Source: Rallus limicola
Taxonomy: Eukaryota; Chordata; Aves; Gruiformes; Rallidae
Direction of reading: 5' to 3'
NCBI GenBank assembly: GCA_022605955.1
Contig: JAKCOZ010000039.1
Span: 1,860,001 to 1,924,000, forward strand
DNA: 64,000 nucleotides
Every line of letters begins with the position of its first letter. Within the stretch, counting starts at the first letter, position 1. A program made the position numbers and the translations under genes. Below are positions 47,726 through 62,600 of this stretch, in pieces. The notes under the pieces were generated by a model, which saw nothing but the letters and a program-made list of their open reading frames with translations, was not told the origin of the DNA and searched no databases.

Positions 47726-49471
47726 AGCCAAACCTTAAGGAACTTGCATGATATTTTTTTAAGTTTTTTGAGAAGTGCTGTCATGAAGTCATATTATAAC
47801 TGGTGCCAAATTACTAATTTATTACAAAGAACATACAAGTTACCATCAGAAATTAACTACATCCAATTTCCTAACAGGAAAGCTTTCCCATATGGTGCCA
47901 TATCTAATCTTAATCTTGGTTATGCAGAACATTGGGTGCTTATCTGCTGGTACAGGTAGAGGATGTGAGTCAATCACAAAAATTTTTATAGATACCTTCT
48001 AAGTTATGCAGACAATACAGGTCTGTGTGGTATTTATTACTTCTTACAGGTACAGTGAAAAGCACGTCAAGCTAGACTTTTCACACACCAGAAACATCCT
48101 CCCTTCGTGTCAAAGACCAACAGACCTTTGACAATAAGTAAAACACACAAGTGGTCTCTACACCTTCTCAGATCCCCCAGTACAGACAGGACACAAACAG
48201 ACTGTGTCCTCCCATTTCCCTTCCAGTAGGCTTACGCCTTGTACATTAACACTATGCACCTATTAATGCTTACCTGTCCATCAACACCACATGCCCATCA
48301 ATGTTTTCTCACTTGCTCTTTTCTTACAGAACCGCATGCCACCTGACCACAGTGATCCTTGTCTGTAGAGCACTGATCCAGAACGACACACAAAAAAGGC
48401 TGCAGGCAACGTCTAAGTGTGCCCCCAGCGGTACCACACCGCTGTATGACAGGCAGAGATTTGCTTGCAGTTCCCGAGGCATCCAGCCCACTGCAGGAAC
48501 TCCCCTCTTCCAACAAGCTATCACCTTGGTGGAGTCAGCCGCAAGCTTCCACCTGGTGCAACAGAAATTAGGGCTTCCCTCCAAACCTCGGTGGGAAAAT
48601 GAGCTAGTGTTTGGGAGGAAGGTTCCAGTTGGAACTTTAAAAAGGAGTCCCTAGACAAAATTTGTCATCTCTTGTCATTGCCTGTACTAGTACCCCCACC
48701 GCAGCATTTACCCCTTCCTTCCTCGTTTTGTCAGACTTAGTTCTTCTACTGTGTCAGCAGCAAAACAGCTGCAGCTCTGTGTACATGGGCAATGTGGTTA
48801 GGAGACCCTCCTTCCCTTCCGTTGGAGGGCAGTGGCAAGGACAGGAACCACGGTATTTCAGAGCAGCAGTACTACCTCATACAAAACCTACCTTGCAGCT
48901 GAGGAACTCAGAAAACTTTCCTGTGTTACCACAGCATTGTCAGCTCCAGGTGGAAAATAGGAAAGCTAAGGCTTAGGGCAGATCCATACTAGAAAACCCT
49001 TCAGAGCAGCCAAGTCCATTGAGGTAACATGTTTTTAACACAGCTTCACATAAGCATAAGTCTCCTGACAGATTCACAAGGCTGGCAGCAGCATATTTTT
49101 TTGAGGAGTAGCTCATTTTGTAGGGAATGGATATAATATGTTCTTGCAAAAACACTTTTACACAGCAGAAGCTGCATCTCCACTGGAGGATTTCATGGCT
49201 TATAATTCAATGTAAGATAGACAATATCTGGAAGGCATGTGAAAATGTCTAAGCAAAAAGAACCAGAGCTATGGTGGAAGAGCAAGAAAATGAATCCAGG
49301 CCTCTTGCTCCTAGGTTTATAGTGCTCTGCTTTCCTGGGGTAAATCATGGTGCTTTTGAGGGAATGGAGAGTCTGAAGCTGTAATTAGTGTCTTAGGAAG
49401 GGCTCAAGCCCTGAGCTCCAGGCCAAGAAGAGCAGATTGCCTTATATCAAGCAGCTATAAGCTATGAATTA
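47726..49471. other. OLFM4 proximal upstream region
   Basis: Sequence between the kappaB site and the upstream CR1. No repeats or coding exons are recognised. It may hold further regulatory sites, but none beyond the core promoter can be asserted by eye. Confidence 0.5.
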
Positions 49472-51065
49472 TTACAGAATCACAAGGTTGGAAAAGACCT
49501 TTATGATCATCAAGTCCAACCATTCCCATCCTATGCTAAATCATATCCCTAAGTACCTCATCTACCCTTTTTTTAAACACATCCAGGGTCGGTAACTCAA
49601 CCTCCTCCCTTGGCAGCCTGTTCCACTTCCTGACAACTCTTTCAGTGAAAAGTGTTTTTCCTAACATCCAATCTGACCCTGCCCTGACACAACTTTGTGA
49701 CATTTACCTTTGTCCTGTCTCCTGTTACCTGGCTGAAGAGACCATTGCCCACCTCTCTCAACATCCTTTCAAGTAGTTGTAGGTGGTGATAAGGTCTCCC
49801 TTCAGCCTCCTCTTCTCCAGACCAAACAGCCCCAGCTCCCTCAACCACTCCTCATATGGTTTGCCTTCCAGCCCCTTCACCAGCCTGGTTGCCCTTCTCT
49901 GGTCACGTTCAAGGACCTCAATGTCCTTCTTATGGTGAGGAGCCCAGAACTGGACACAGCACTCGAGGTGTGGTCTCACCAATGCTGAGTACAGGGACAC
50001 AATCACCTCCCTAGACCTACTGGCCACACTATTTTTGATACAAGCCAGGATGCCATTGGCTTTCCTGGCCACCCAGGCACACTGCTGACTCATATTCAGC
50101 CTGCAGTCTAACACCCCCAGGTCCTTCTCTGCCTGACATCTCTCCAGCCAGTCTCCCCCAAGCCTGTAGCTGCATGGGGTTGTTATGTCCCATGTGCAGC
50201 ACTCTACACTTGGCATTGTTAAACTTCATCCCCTTGGTCTCAGCCCATCAGTCCAGTCTGTTCAGATCCCTCTGAAGAGCCTCCCTACCCTCAGGCAGAT
50301 CAACACTTCCTCCCAGCTTAGTGTCATCTGCACACTTACCGAGGGAGCATTCAATCCATTCATCCAGGTCATTGATAAAGATATTGAACAAAACTGGACC
50401 CAGGACTGAGCCCTGGGGGATGTCACTTGTGACCAGCCTCCAGCTGGATTTTGTTCCATTTACCACCACCCTTTGGGACTGGCCATCCAGCCAGTTTTTA
50501 ACCCAGCAGAGGGTCCACCTGTCTAGGCCAGTGGCAGCCAGTTTCTTAATCAGAATGCTGTGAGGAACTGTGCCAAAGGCTTTACTGAAGTACAGGTAGA
50601 CCACATCCACAGCCTTCCCCTCGTCCATTAAACAGGTCACCTTGTCATAGAATGCGATCAGGTTAGTTTGACAGGTTAGTTTTGTAAACTTATGTTAACT
50701 GGGCCTGATCCCTTGGCCATCACACATGCGCTGCATGATAGCTCCCAAGATGACCCTCTCCATAATCTTCCCAGGGACTGAGGTCAGACTGACAGGCCTG
50801 TAATTTCCCAGATCCTCCTTCCAACCCTTCTTGTATATGGGTGTAACATCTGCCAGCCTCCAGTGGAGTGGAACTTCCCCAGTCTGCCAGGATTGCTGAT
50901 AGATCATGGAAAGAAGTTTGGCTAGTACATCTGCCAGTTCCCTCACTACCCTCGGGTGGATCCCATCTGGCCCCATTGATTTGTAGGTGTCTAATTGGCC
51001 AAATAGGTCACTAATCATTTCCACCTGAATCATGGGAGCTTTGTTATTCTTCCCCTCCCTGATTA
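49472..51065 (-). mobile_element. CR1 LINE, about 1.6 kb, with decayed reverse transcriptase
   Basis: This is the longest CR1 in the window. From the 5' side (51065) the minus strand gives an RT N-terminal part with SMGPDGIHPRVVRELADVL, PIYKKGWKEDLGNYRPVSL and [11 protein letters not shown], ending at a stop near 50695. The rest of RT follows in another stretch (50640-50248) with [31 protein letters not shown] and [10 protein letters not shown]. The C-terminal ORF2 and 3' UTR end at 'attacagaatcacaaggttg' near 49472. The stop, the Asp-to-Gly change in SKAFG and Cys in the catalytic (F/Y)ADD box make it inactive. It sits about 1.8 kb upstream of the OLFM4 promoter. Confidence 0.93.
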
Positions 51066-53651
51066 TCATCCTTCATAAGAAAAACACTTTGGACAGTACA
51101 TAACAGGTTCCAGGTGCAAACCAGCACATATGCATTGCAGATAACAAGTAAGCCTACACTGCCCACCAAGTTAACTCCCCGTTTACTCTCAGATTGTGAT
51201 ATCCTGATATTGCATAATCACCACTTCCTTCCTAGTCTCTTTTTTGCAGTGAACCAACTGATCTCCATGAAAAATCATAAGTTTGGGAAATAGTTCACCC
51301 CTAAAAGGTGGTATTGATAAGGCTTTGTTCCTTATCAACCCTGCCTGATCCTAATCAGCCCACCAACAATATGTCACCAGGTCTCATACTGACAAATGCC
51401 CACCATAAACCCTCCCAGCACATCTGTTGTTACAGAAATAACACTCTGGTGGGCTGCAACCTGTGTCTCATGTTATTTCTGATGCTCCAAACAAAAAGAA
51501 GAAAAGAAAAGAAGAAAAAAACCCCAACCTGTACAGAAATGCAATGATCACATCTTAGAGCCAAAGGGCCCAGAAGAGACCCAAAAGAACAAATGCTTCC
51601 TCATGTGGAGGCACGAGAAACCACCACCAGGCTGTTGCAAAGGAGCCAGCTCTGAGCAGGGTGCAAACAGGCCACTTTCCCTGTGGACCAGGCATTGTTC
51701 CCAGGGGTGGATGCATTTTGCAGGACAGATGCAGCCCCATGGGAAAGACTAACACAGGGAGGTATGAAAACAACCTGGCAGCACAGATGCGTCTGTACGT
51801 ATGCAGGTCTCAAACAAGCTGTATGCCCCATGCCCCATCCACACCTTGGCGACCTGAAGGCCGTGGCCTGTACAAGCCCACCGTCCTTGTTAGGCAGGCA
51901 CCTGGGGTTCTGCTGGCCACAGAGGCAGCAACCTTGCAGCACACATGGCCACACTCACAGGCTCCACTGTGTAACAAGGTGCCTGTAAGTTTTGAAGGCA
52001 GCACTGAGCATTCAGCGTAGACAGTATGTGAGTTTGAAGCCTGGATCTCTAATGAGGAGAAAAACCTGTTTTCTGAGTGTGACAGGAGTTTCTGTTCCTT
52101 CCGGAGGCCGTACTGTAAATCACTCACAAAGCGTGATAGTTTCTCACCAGTTTGTCTTTTATGTTTAAAAGCCAGTTCTGAGATAGGAAGCAAATATTAG
52201 CTAAGTGATGATAGTTAATCAGTTGCTTTGGCAATTTCTCTTACACTTCTGTTTGCACATGACCTCACAGAGACAATGGAGGCCTACATTTTTATTCCTA
52301 GCCAAAGCATAATATTACTAAATTAAAATATCTTCTTTAGATTTAGGCAGAGCCCTTCATCTGAAAAATCAGTCAAACTCATTGTCTGTGTTTTAGGGGA
52401 GAGAAACTTTACTTATATGTCGTACAGGAAGGTGTTGCTTATTTAGGAATTCGCATTTAGGAAACACACGGATTTTCTCTTTGTAGAGCTGCACCCACCA
52501 CTACTTCCTCATTGTGCAACAGACCTAGTGGGCAATCCAGAGCAAAGTCCATCTCTTTGATTTCAGTAGGACATTATACATCAAAATGCCTTAGTAAAAA
52601 CCCCTTCTGTCTCTCAGAGGTCTGTGCAACAGAGCCCTTCTCAAACCCAGCCTAACCTAACCACTGTGTTTATTACAACAGAGATTATTGTGATTTTGGC
52701 TTTTTCAACAGAGAGATGGGTGATTCAGATCATGTGCTCTCTGCTGAAGCTTCTGGCTTCATACAAAGTCATTGGAGTCAAGTATTATTTGATCATGTTT
52801 AGTAGTATGAATATTTCTGCATCTGTTTCCCAAGTACATTCAGAAAAGATAGTATTTCCCTGCCTCAGAGTCAATGTTTTGAGATTAGATGCATTAACAA
52901 GAATAAGAGGCACTCGGCTATTACAGGAACAGGGACCCCATTAAACATACAAAAAAGGAGAGCAAAAAAAAAAAAAAGGATATAACTTGTCCCAACTTAG
53001 CAGGCCAATGACAGGCTGAAGAATTGAATGTAGGTTGTGGGTCATGGTTCTATCTACCAAACAATCACCAACTAATATATTTATTCTCTCTGATGTGACA
53101 ATTTCAAGCTCTCTCTGAATTGTTCAGGACATTCCCAGGACAGGCGTAAGGCTTACATTTTATTAAAACAAAAAATTAAAAGAAGATCCAAACTGGGGCA
53201 TAGAACCTAATCGTGCTAACTTGACAGAATGGTTCAGGCAGAAAGTATTGCACTGCACATTACATTTTGCAAGTCTAATGTAAAAACGTTTCTCCTCTTT
53301 GCCTGCAGACGCGATAAGACGCCAAGCCTCATGGAATCAGCATTCTAGTGCATGTCGTCCAGTACCCTGTGTGCTGTGGATGGATTTAGCAAAGCTTGCC
53401 TAAAGCTTGTTAAATCCCCCCTCCCACCAAACTATGTATTTCTGAAGTAAAGCCAAAAAGATGGAGAAAATATTAATTCAAATTCATCCTGTGGTACAAG
53501 AACATAACAGCTAATATTATTCTTTTTTTTCTTTTTTTTTCTTCCTGAAGGTGGTGCAAAATGGTTCTTTCTGAAGCTAACCAGTTCAGGTTTCTTTGGC
53601 TATAGGATGGTCCTGTAGAGAAACAATGAAGCAGCTCTCTCCTCTAAGTTG

Positions 53652-53817
53652 TTGTGTAATAATTGACATCACGAAAACCTACTATTTTGCAATATCAATG
53701 TCCAACATAGCCCGGTTCTACTCTGCTAATCTCTTGTGTAATAATTGACATCACGAAAACCTACTATTTTGCAATATCAATGTCCAACATAGCCCGGTTC
53801 TACTCTGCTAATCTCTT
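53652..53817. repeat. Exact 82-bp tandem duplication
   Basis: The segment starting 'ttgtgtaataattgacatca' at 53652 recurs at 53734 with no mismatch through 53817, giving two adjacent identical copies with period 82. The unit holds 'cacgaaaacctactattttg' and 'catagcccggttctactctg' and is not a recognised transposon. No third copy is present. Confidence 0.95.
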
Positions 53818-56800
53818 AGCAAATTACTTGCACTTTTCCCCCCTCCAAGGGATTCACATTCTTATGCAATATATTTTGGTGTCATCTATCGTAAAGCCCA
53901 TCTTTTTTAGAAGACATTATGCAAATACTTTCATTTAATCCCTTTATCAGGAGAATGTCAGATTAGTGTTTTAAAAACCATCCCCTCTGGGCCACTTCCG
54001 AAGTAAGAAAGCACAGGAGAAATATTAACACCTAGTTTAAAAGAAGGGTAGTGAGGGTGAGTGCAGTGCTAGTAAGGGTGAGCCTCCGTTTTTCTGAAAG
54101 CAGCAGAATGAAAAAAAAAGAATATTATTTGCAGAGAGGGCAAAATTTCCTTTACACCTCTAAAAATGCCGCTGACACAAACGGAGCTGATTGAGCTGCC
54201 AGAACTGAAAGGAGAAAAGAAAAATCCGTAATGTTAGAAAAGAAAGACCTTCACTGAGAAAGATGTAAGAGAAAAAAGACAGCAGGAGAGGGACACACCG
54301 GGCAGAAGGATGAGAAATTATTTGCCACAGGTTCTGTGGCTCAGCAGAAGAAGTTGTTACCCGGAAACAAAGCAACCTAGAGACTCTTGGATAAATTAAT
54401 TGCGTCTAGCCATAATCTGCCTATGAGTTCAAAGCCAAAAGAAATCAAGGAAGTGTAGTCCTGGTCTGTAAGAAGGTGAAGGCAACAGGCAGAAGGGAGA
54501 GAGGATGGCAAAAAGAAGGGAGCATAGATGCGAACTGGCACATTTTGTTAGGGAACATCAGAATGCATAAAAGAGGTGTCAGTGTGTATGTATGGAATGG
54601 GTAGCAGTATCAAAATATGCTGTGATGCTGTGATGGTGAGTAAGAATGAAATTCCATTGCAAAGACACTTAAGGAAAAGCAGTAACTACTTTGTTAAAAG
54701 AAACAAGAATAAAACTGGAGAGTAAGGTATACTCATACAGCATAGCAAACAAAGGTAGAAGAAAACCTCTGGGAAAAGGAGGGTCGGAGGAGAGTCGGGC
54801 TAGGAAAGAGGTGTACCATTGCACTGGGATTAGGATAGATTTGCATGGATGGCTAGCCACATGTATAAAGGCAGAAGAAACCTGCATGCAAATGCTTTTA
54901 GGGAAGAAAGGATAATTGCTCAACGATAACCCGGGGCAATGACAAGACAGGGGGCATCTTATTGCTGACAACACATAACTGCTCCTTCAAAAGGCATCTA
55001 GGAAACAGAGCCAGCATGACATTGAAAGAAGTTGTTTACTTTGGTATTATGTTGCAGATAAACTGACTTTCAAAAGTAAAATTTGACACACAATTAGAAA
55101 AGAAGCTCCTCCAACCTAATAAGGGTTTTAAACCGTGGTTGAAACTCTCGGGAGTCTTGCCAATAGTTCCCTGTCCCTTCCCCTAAAACCACATCCAGTT
55201 ATGAAAATGCCTACTTCTCCAGAAAGACCTCCTTTATTTATATGTCCCCAGTCCCATGGAGCAGAGGAACATGGTGTGAGTCATACCAACCCTGACACCT
55301 ATAGGCACCTATTTAATAAAGACTGACTACAGAAAGGTCCTTGAAACATCTGCTCCACATACTACCGTACCACACATCCAAACAACAGTGAGACCTTTAT
55401 TAAAGAAACAAAAGCCATTTCTCTAATGCTCACACATGCTGCTAGCTGGTAAGCATAAATACAGCCACTTGGCCAGAGGGAAAATTCTCCCAGATGCTTT
55501 TATGCCTCTGCTTGTTCCAGGCAAACTGCTGCCTCTGTCAACTCAGAGAGCAGCACCAACCTCATGCACTGATGGCCCCAGCTGCTCTGTTAACAGGAAA
55601 TGTGTCCAGCCCAGCCAGGAGGCAGCAAGCCTTTAGTGACCATTTGAATAAGCACACACACCCCCCATGTTGTGCAGAGTGAAGGGACAGGAGAGAAAAA
55701 AATCTTGTTCCCCGCGATAAACCCACAGCCAAACAATATGGTTCTCTGCTTCTTACCCTTTCTACTTGTTTTGAATGTCAGCCCAGGGTTGCCTTGACCA
55801 GCCTAAGGAGGTATGAGAAATAAGCTTTCACAGCAGTTCTACTAATACTTTCCTTCTCACAGATACAAAGAGGATCTCTTCTCCCTGTATGGGCCAAACA
55901 GATGTACAGTGCGGTATGTTCAATCACACCAAAAACATGATTCACCACTTGATCTTCAAAAGACAAATGCTTCTATGTTTGGCATGATAGGAAAAAGGTC
56001 CTCCTTCAGGTCTGCATCTTCAAGCAAATATTACCACAAAGAGAATATGGAAAATATCTGAGCTGGAATAAAACATGAGGAAACCTATAGACTACCAGCT
56101 TGATACAGTTGCAGCTTTATTTATCCATTAGCATCGTGAATATTTTTGCATTAATATTAGATATGCCTGAGGAGGCTCATTGAATGTATTTCAAACCCTC
56201 GTTGCTCCCAGGTAAAAAGAATATTCTCAATGCCTTTCCTGTGGCATGCACACAGAGTTAAACCAACCCTATAACTACTCAGCTTCCTTAGAGCATCATC
56301 AGAGCATTAATATATCCAGGATCGAGGTGTGCCCATTGTTTCTTTCAACAACCTGACATTGTGCTGCATAGCCATGCTGCATTCATACACCGGATAGGCT
56401 ATAAAGCAACTTGTCTATGGTCAAACAGGTCAGATGAGCAGCTGTTCACTTGAGTAATCCCTTCTCTTCAGCTACATTCGTCACTCAGGGATCAGTGAAA
56501 AAAACAGCTCACACCCAAACAACACTTGACCCCAGGAAAGAAAGTCATAATTTGTTTTTATGAACTTTTATGAACACCTAGGTGTGGACACACATGCATT
56601 GGTCTTTGCAATAGACACAATAACACATTCTGACCAGATCCATACTTTGCATAATGGCAACTGCAAGCAATGTCAAAGCAGCCCTTCTCTCCTAGAAATA
56701 AATAGGTGGATCACAGGAGAACTTGTATATTTGGAAGCACGAAGAAGAGTCATTCTCAGAGATGTTCTCTGCAGCTGATTGACCTGAACTGTAACCATAC

Positions 56801-59550
56801 TGGCAAGTCAGTTTTCTGCAAATCTCAGGGTGGGATAGGCTCTGCCTCACCTGCAATTGCTATTACACAACACAGCCTGCTTCTCAGAACATATTAATAT
56901 AGGCACTTTCAACTGTGAGGCAACTGAAGCAAGAGAGTCTGAAAAAAATACAGTGGCCCATGCAACCTACCCTCTCCCTGCCCTGGGGACCCTTGAGCAA
57001 GGAAAGCTTTCCTACAGTAATGCTCACGCTGTAACATGCACACTGATTACTTTCCCCACCGTTGACTACAGCAGGCTTACTATAGGTTCCAGAGTTTATT
57101 AGTCCAATCCATCCTCAGCGGCACTGGGCTTAATCCAGTTGTAGAGAGAGCACAGGTAATGACCCCTCTATTAAGACATTTACCAGGGCAAATGCCTCAT
57201 TTTCAGTCCTTTGTAATACAGCTGAATTTCAAGTGTGTGAACTCAATGCTTGCCTTAATGTTTTTTTAAGGCTCAGGAGGACCAGAACAATTTTTTTTGT
57301 TGCTGTTGCTTTGAGAACAAGGTTAAAGGAGAACAGAGAGTTCTCCTGCATGCTATTTTTTGGCAGAATTCTGAACAGCCTCACTGCCTTTCAGAGGATC
57401 CTGACATTCAAATTAACCTAGTGCAGGGGCTAAAAAAGCGCTCTTGTTGATCTCAAGAAAAATCCGATCCAATTTGGCCAGTTCATAGATTCACCTTCTA
57501 TAGAAAAATATCAAAGACACTAGGCAAGGTCACCCCCCCACACACACCCGCCCCCAGCCTGTAATGCCCAGAGCCCAGGGTGAGCTACTGACCCACACCA
57601 CCTCCCAGGCATCTTGTGGCAAACCTCTCCGACTGGTTAATCTCCCCGAAGCAGCTGAAGACGGTGCTGCATCCAGCTGCCCTCCCCACAACAGTTTAGC
57701 AGCCCCAAAACTGAGTCAAAAGAGCAAAACACACATCCTCAACCACATTCCAGTTCACAGTCCCATAAGCTTTGATCTGGAGCAGTAAGACTTGAACGAG
57801 CCAGTGCTCCAGCCTGCTATCTGCCAGCCTGGCAGGAACTTCTGACAGAACCACAGCGATAAATAGCAGAGAAGATGGGGAGCTGATAACATCTTGAATC
57901 GCTGTAGGTTGAACTGCACAGGAACGTGAGTTGGAGCACTCACAAAAGCTTGCAAATGTAATTCAGGACACATGGCATGCTCCCAGGGCTTGTTTACCAG
58001 ACCAAGTGTATTTAGACTGAAATAGTGTCAACTATAAAGAAAAGTCAGTCTTTCCTCAATTGAGTTTCAGACAGGGTCTCTTCTTTCAAAATAGGAGTGA
58101 CTTGGTCTGAATCAGTTTAAGTCCACTTTGTCTTGAGCTAAGCTAATTCAAAGAAAAGACACTCTGTCAGCGGAATTAGAGCACCTGCCTAGAGAATGGC
58201 TATCTGTTAATAGATGTCCACCTAGACGAGTCTGGAGAAATTTCTGAAAACACATATCAAAAGCAGGTTAGAATGTAGCACCAGAGGAAACAATGGTAAA
58301 AAGGAAGGAGAAGCAGACAGAAAATCTGGCTTGTAAAAAAAAAAAAAAAAAGCCACCCCAAAAACAGAATTGTAAAGTTCACTTATCTAGCCATTAATTT
58401 CTGTAAATGCACTTCTTTGCGTTCCTTTCTGAATAGTCAGTGGCAGTATCTGCAAACAAATATGTTCTTTCACATATCCTGCCTGTGGAACCTGTTTTTT
58501 CTTTACGGTTTGGATTTTAGCTTCTCCCCGAAGGTAAATGAGCGTCATGCCATAAACTTGACAAGGACCCATCTGCACATCTACATATTAAAAACTCAGT
58601 CCCCTTCCCATAAGACATACTCCCAATCACTGTTTTAGTGGAACAGCAGCTAATTTCCAATAGCCTGTGGAAGTTTGCCATTGGGTTTGGAGTTTCTCTG
58701 CCAGGCTGGTTTCTGCCAGTTTGTGACAGTATTTCTGCTGCTTTGTCTTTATGATCTCACTAGGAGTCTGAAGCAGTGGTAAAAATGTATTTACACAGAA
58801 ATAGACCTTCTTTCCTCACAAATAGACTACATGACTTTGGAATTGTTCATTTTGCCCAAAAGAAAATTATTAAGCCCACTATCATGAATGTTTCTGTGCT
58901 CTATAATAATCATAAATTAATCCTCTAGATTTTCTGCTTCAGTAGCTGTTTTTAAATGAACAGAATTAGCATCCTAGTCAAACAGGATCTCAGTTCTAAT
59001 CTCTTCAGTTTTTTAATTAAAAATTAGATCATCACCTTTCTTCCATATTAGGTTATAAACTCAAAATGAAAGTAGAAAGTCTGCCCCTCCTTTAAAATGC
59101 AATGGAAGATTCTCTATTAGTCTTCATTTTCATTGAAGTAACATTGCCCCCTGGGTTGCTTAAAAAAAGGGGTCAAACATCAGTCTTCTTACGTTTGTTC
59201 AGCATCATTATCAGAGGTATATCACGGGGACCTCAATAGGGGTTCACTGGTGCAAATCTGAGAAGAAAGGAGAATAATCCTCACCATACACACATACCAA
59301 GACAACCTGAAACCTCTGTCAAGTTCTGGAAGTTCTTGGCACGACACTCTCAGAGGTTTCTGCTTCTCAACTGTCCACTACATCACTCTGCTGGGAGTAC
59401 CATGTGGTGGTAACACAGCAGAATGTGTGACACTCCCCCAGCCGCCTTTGCTCGCAGCTCAGCTTAAATAGCTGGAGGAGGCCACGTCCATGTGCAGGAT
59501 GTGTTACCCTTTGCTTGCTGTCTCTTTGGTTGGAGAAGTGAAGCAGAAGA

Positions 59551-59655
59551 TGGGTGGCCCTGGGCAACCTTGTCTAGATCATGCCTGGAAGTTGGTGGGG
59601 GTGGAACTCTATGATCCTTGGAGTCCCTTCTAACCCAGACCATCCTATGATTCTA
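59551..59655 (+). mobile_element. CR1 LINE, 3' tail fragment
   Basis: About 100 bp with 'gggcaaccttgtctagat', 'ggagtcccttctaaccca' and a terminal 'atcctatgattcta'. These are the last part of a CR1 3' UTR. Confidence 0.8.
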
Positions 59656-62600
59656 AGAGGCAGGACCAGCAGTGAAGTGGCAAGGACTGCAACACGTCCC
59701 ACATAGGTGACAGCAAAAGACCCAAGCCTGTGTGGCAGAGGGTGTGCAAGAGAGGGAACGGGAATGCTTGAGGTGACAGAGCTCTTGGAATAACAAGGTG
59801 CAGCATGAAATGAGTCTCTAAAGGGGACTCACTTTCCCAGCTTGTTCAGCTGAACTCAGCTGCACTACCTGAGCTGGGGTGATGCCACCTCACCGAGGCC
59901 AGTAACACTGCTCTCTGACAGCAGAGCACATGCCAGGTGTCAGACCATAAGAGGGAAAAAGCACGTCTGAGAGATGCTTCCCATTTCCCTGCTACATTCA
60001 CACCAAATGCTGTATAGATATTATACAAACAGCTTCCCTTCTGTTGGATTTGCTTGCACCTGTTATAATCTAATTAGGAGGAAATTGGACTTCTTTTGCT
60101 CACATCATAAACTGAGGCAACACAAACATATAAATCTTTTTCTTAAATTCCTTTTTCTTCTTTCTGAAATGCCAGAAGACTGCCCTGTGAACCCAATGCG
60201 CAATTCTCTTTTGCATAGCATGATGAATAATGGATCAAGCTTATATCCACCACAGACAAAAATCATGCCTTCCTGAAAGCCATTCACTGCTCCACGGACC
60301 CCAAATCCTCTAGGTGCTATACATTTCAGCTGTCATAAATCCGTGTAATGCTCCTGTGCATGACACTGCTCATTTAGACCACCAATTTAGTTAAAATGAC
60401 AGATGTGGAAAAAACACATGTAACCAAACAACTCCCCAGCGATCACACAGCTGCTGACGCTGAAGGGACTGTGTGCTTTATTCGGCAATAGTCAGGCACT
60501 TCCATTCACATTTACCACCTGCTGTCAATATAATGTCAGGTGGAGCTGTGCAGTTCTCACTCAGCTTACTTTTATTCAAGCCCTTCTCAAAGGGGTTTTG
60601 CCGACTAAGTAAGCGCAGGAGTTGGCACCCTGCACCCACTGCCCCTGTGGCTCATAGGAATCCCTCCACTGCTGGATCAGGGCCCAGGCACCAGCTCTTA
60701 AAGATGAAGAAAACTAGCAGCTGATCCTCACTTCATCTCTTTCTTTGCAAAACAATCCCTTGTGTGCATCAGGAATAATTCAGTGGGGAAAAAAAGAAGA
60801 AAGAAAGAAAAAAAAAAAAAGACTACAGGAAGACATTAAACAAATGGCATTTGTTGCCTTTGTCTTTGAAGTCTAGATCCCACCATTCACACAACAGTTC
60901 CACAGTCCTGATTGTCTAAGGAGTCCTGGGCATCCTCAAAGTAGTTTAGGGACCTTCTCAAGCACAGCTAGACTAGGGGTAGCAAATCAGGCTATTGCTC
61001 TCCTCTTCAACAATGCCCTCAAGCAAATGCTTATGACCCATTAACGTAAGTAGCCAAGGGCTTTAATGAATTGAGTCTTTAAACAGCAAGGAAGCCATAT
61101 TTCAAAGCGGCACATACATCTCTAAAATGAGCATATTGTTCTTAACGTCTTCCAAAAGGAATTTGTTTTTCAAGATGCATCAATTTATTCTGCAGTATCC
61201 AGTTTTTCTCGATTTTTAACGCAATGGAAGTCATCAGGAAAAACTTGAATTTGATTTTCTGATAGAATGAGCAAAATGTTTTCAGATTGTATTTCTCATT
61301 GGCATACGGCAAAGAACAACAAGAGGATGTGCTTTCTTCACAGAGAATTCACCATTGTCTTGATATGAAATGGGAGAAATATATGCTTTTCTGTTCAAAT
61401 CACTATAAATCAACTTTCATCGTGGACTTTGTGCATAAAATTAGCCTGCCCAACCATGTAAACAAATAAATGAATCAATGTAGCATTGTTTTTATATGGC
61501 ATATTGTCATCATTCATTAGTAATTTAATTCTGCATGTGTTCTGCAGTTTGATAGACAAATTGTGCACAAGAAAAAAAATAACATTCTTAAGACTTTGGC
61601 ACCTACAGCTAAGCTATTAAATTCATATTAATGCGTCAAAATAAGTAATCAGCAACTCTGAAAATCAGGTCATTCATTTTTGTGTCTAAATATAGATCTA
61701 GATGACTAACTTTAGGCATTCACAGTTGAAAAATGTTCATCCAAATGTGTCATCAGGGAGTGTTGAACAGATTTCTAGAAGAAACACTTGAGAGAAAAAT
61801 TCTAAACGATAACAATTTAGATGATAAACAGTATTATAATTTATTATTCATATAGTTCTATTGGTGTGCCTAGCATTCTGAAGGCAAGAGAAGAGACACA
61901 GCTAAATATACTATTCTAAATATACTTTAAAGACTAGAACTGAGGCCATAAAGATTTAGAACACAATTACTGGTGTTCAGCTGATTGTAGTATTTTTCTG
62001 AGGAAAGGATTTATGTAGAGAATTTTCTTCTATGCCCTGTGGAAAAAAAAAAGAGGTAAGATGAAATTTGTGAACTCAGAAGCAGACAGAAACATCTTCA
62101 AACAAAATTTTCCAGTTTAGACCTATACCCATAAAGATACTTAATTTCCCTGTCAACATTCAACTTCCTGCTGATGTCAATGGGAAAGCAATGGGAAGCA
62201 GGGGGAGGGATTAATCTCTAAAATCAATAGAGAGGAAGGTGATTCCAAAAAATTACTTACATGACACTATTGTAAAGGGTCTTAGATTTGGCACTCTTTC
62301 TGTTAATTAGACAGGAAGAAAGACAACTAGTTTCATCTGACTTTTACCGGTGAAATAAATTCTTCATGCCTACATCTAAGTTGTGTTTCCATATTTCTTT
62401 GGATTGAAGCACTCAAAAATTCCAGCATTGTTAGATGCTGAATTCCAGAAATATTCAGCACCCAAAAATCCCATGGCCTTGTATAAAAATCTGTGACACC
62501 TCATGACCAAGAATAAGGTATTTTAGCAGACTGTAAAAAGGGCCAACAAACTTTTTTGACAAAATGAAAAGCAAGTGTTTGTTTGAACAGAGGGGAACAG

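Noticed and set aside
61835..61900. Possible second copy of the ancient repeat seen at 17690
   Set aside because: Only a vague 'ttattattcat ... gtgcctagcattctgaagg' resemblance; not enough to call.
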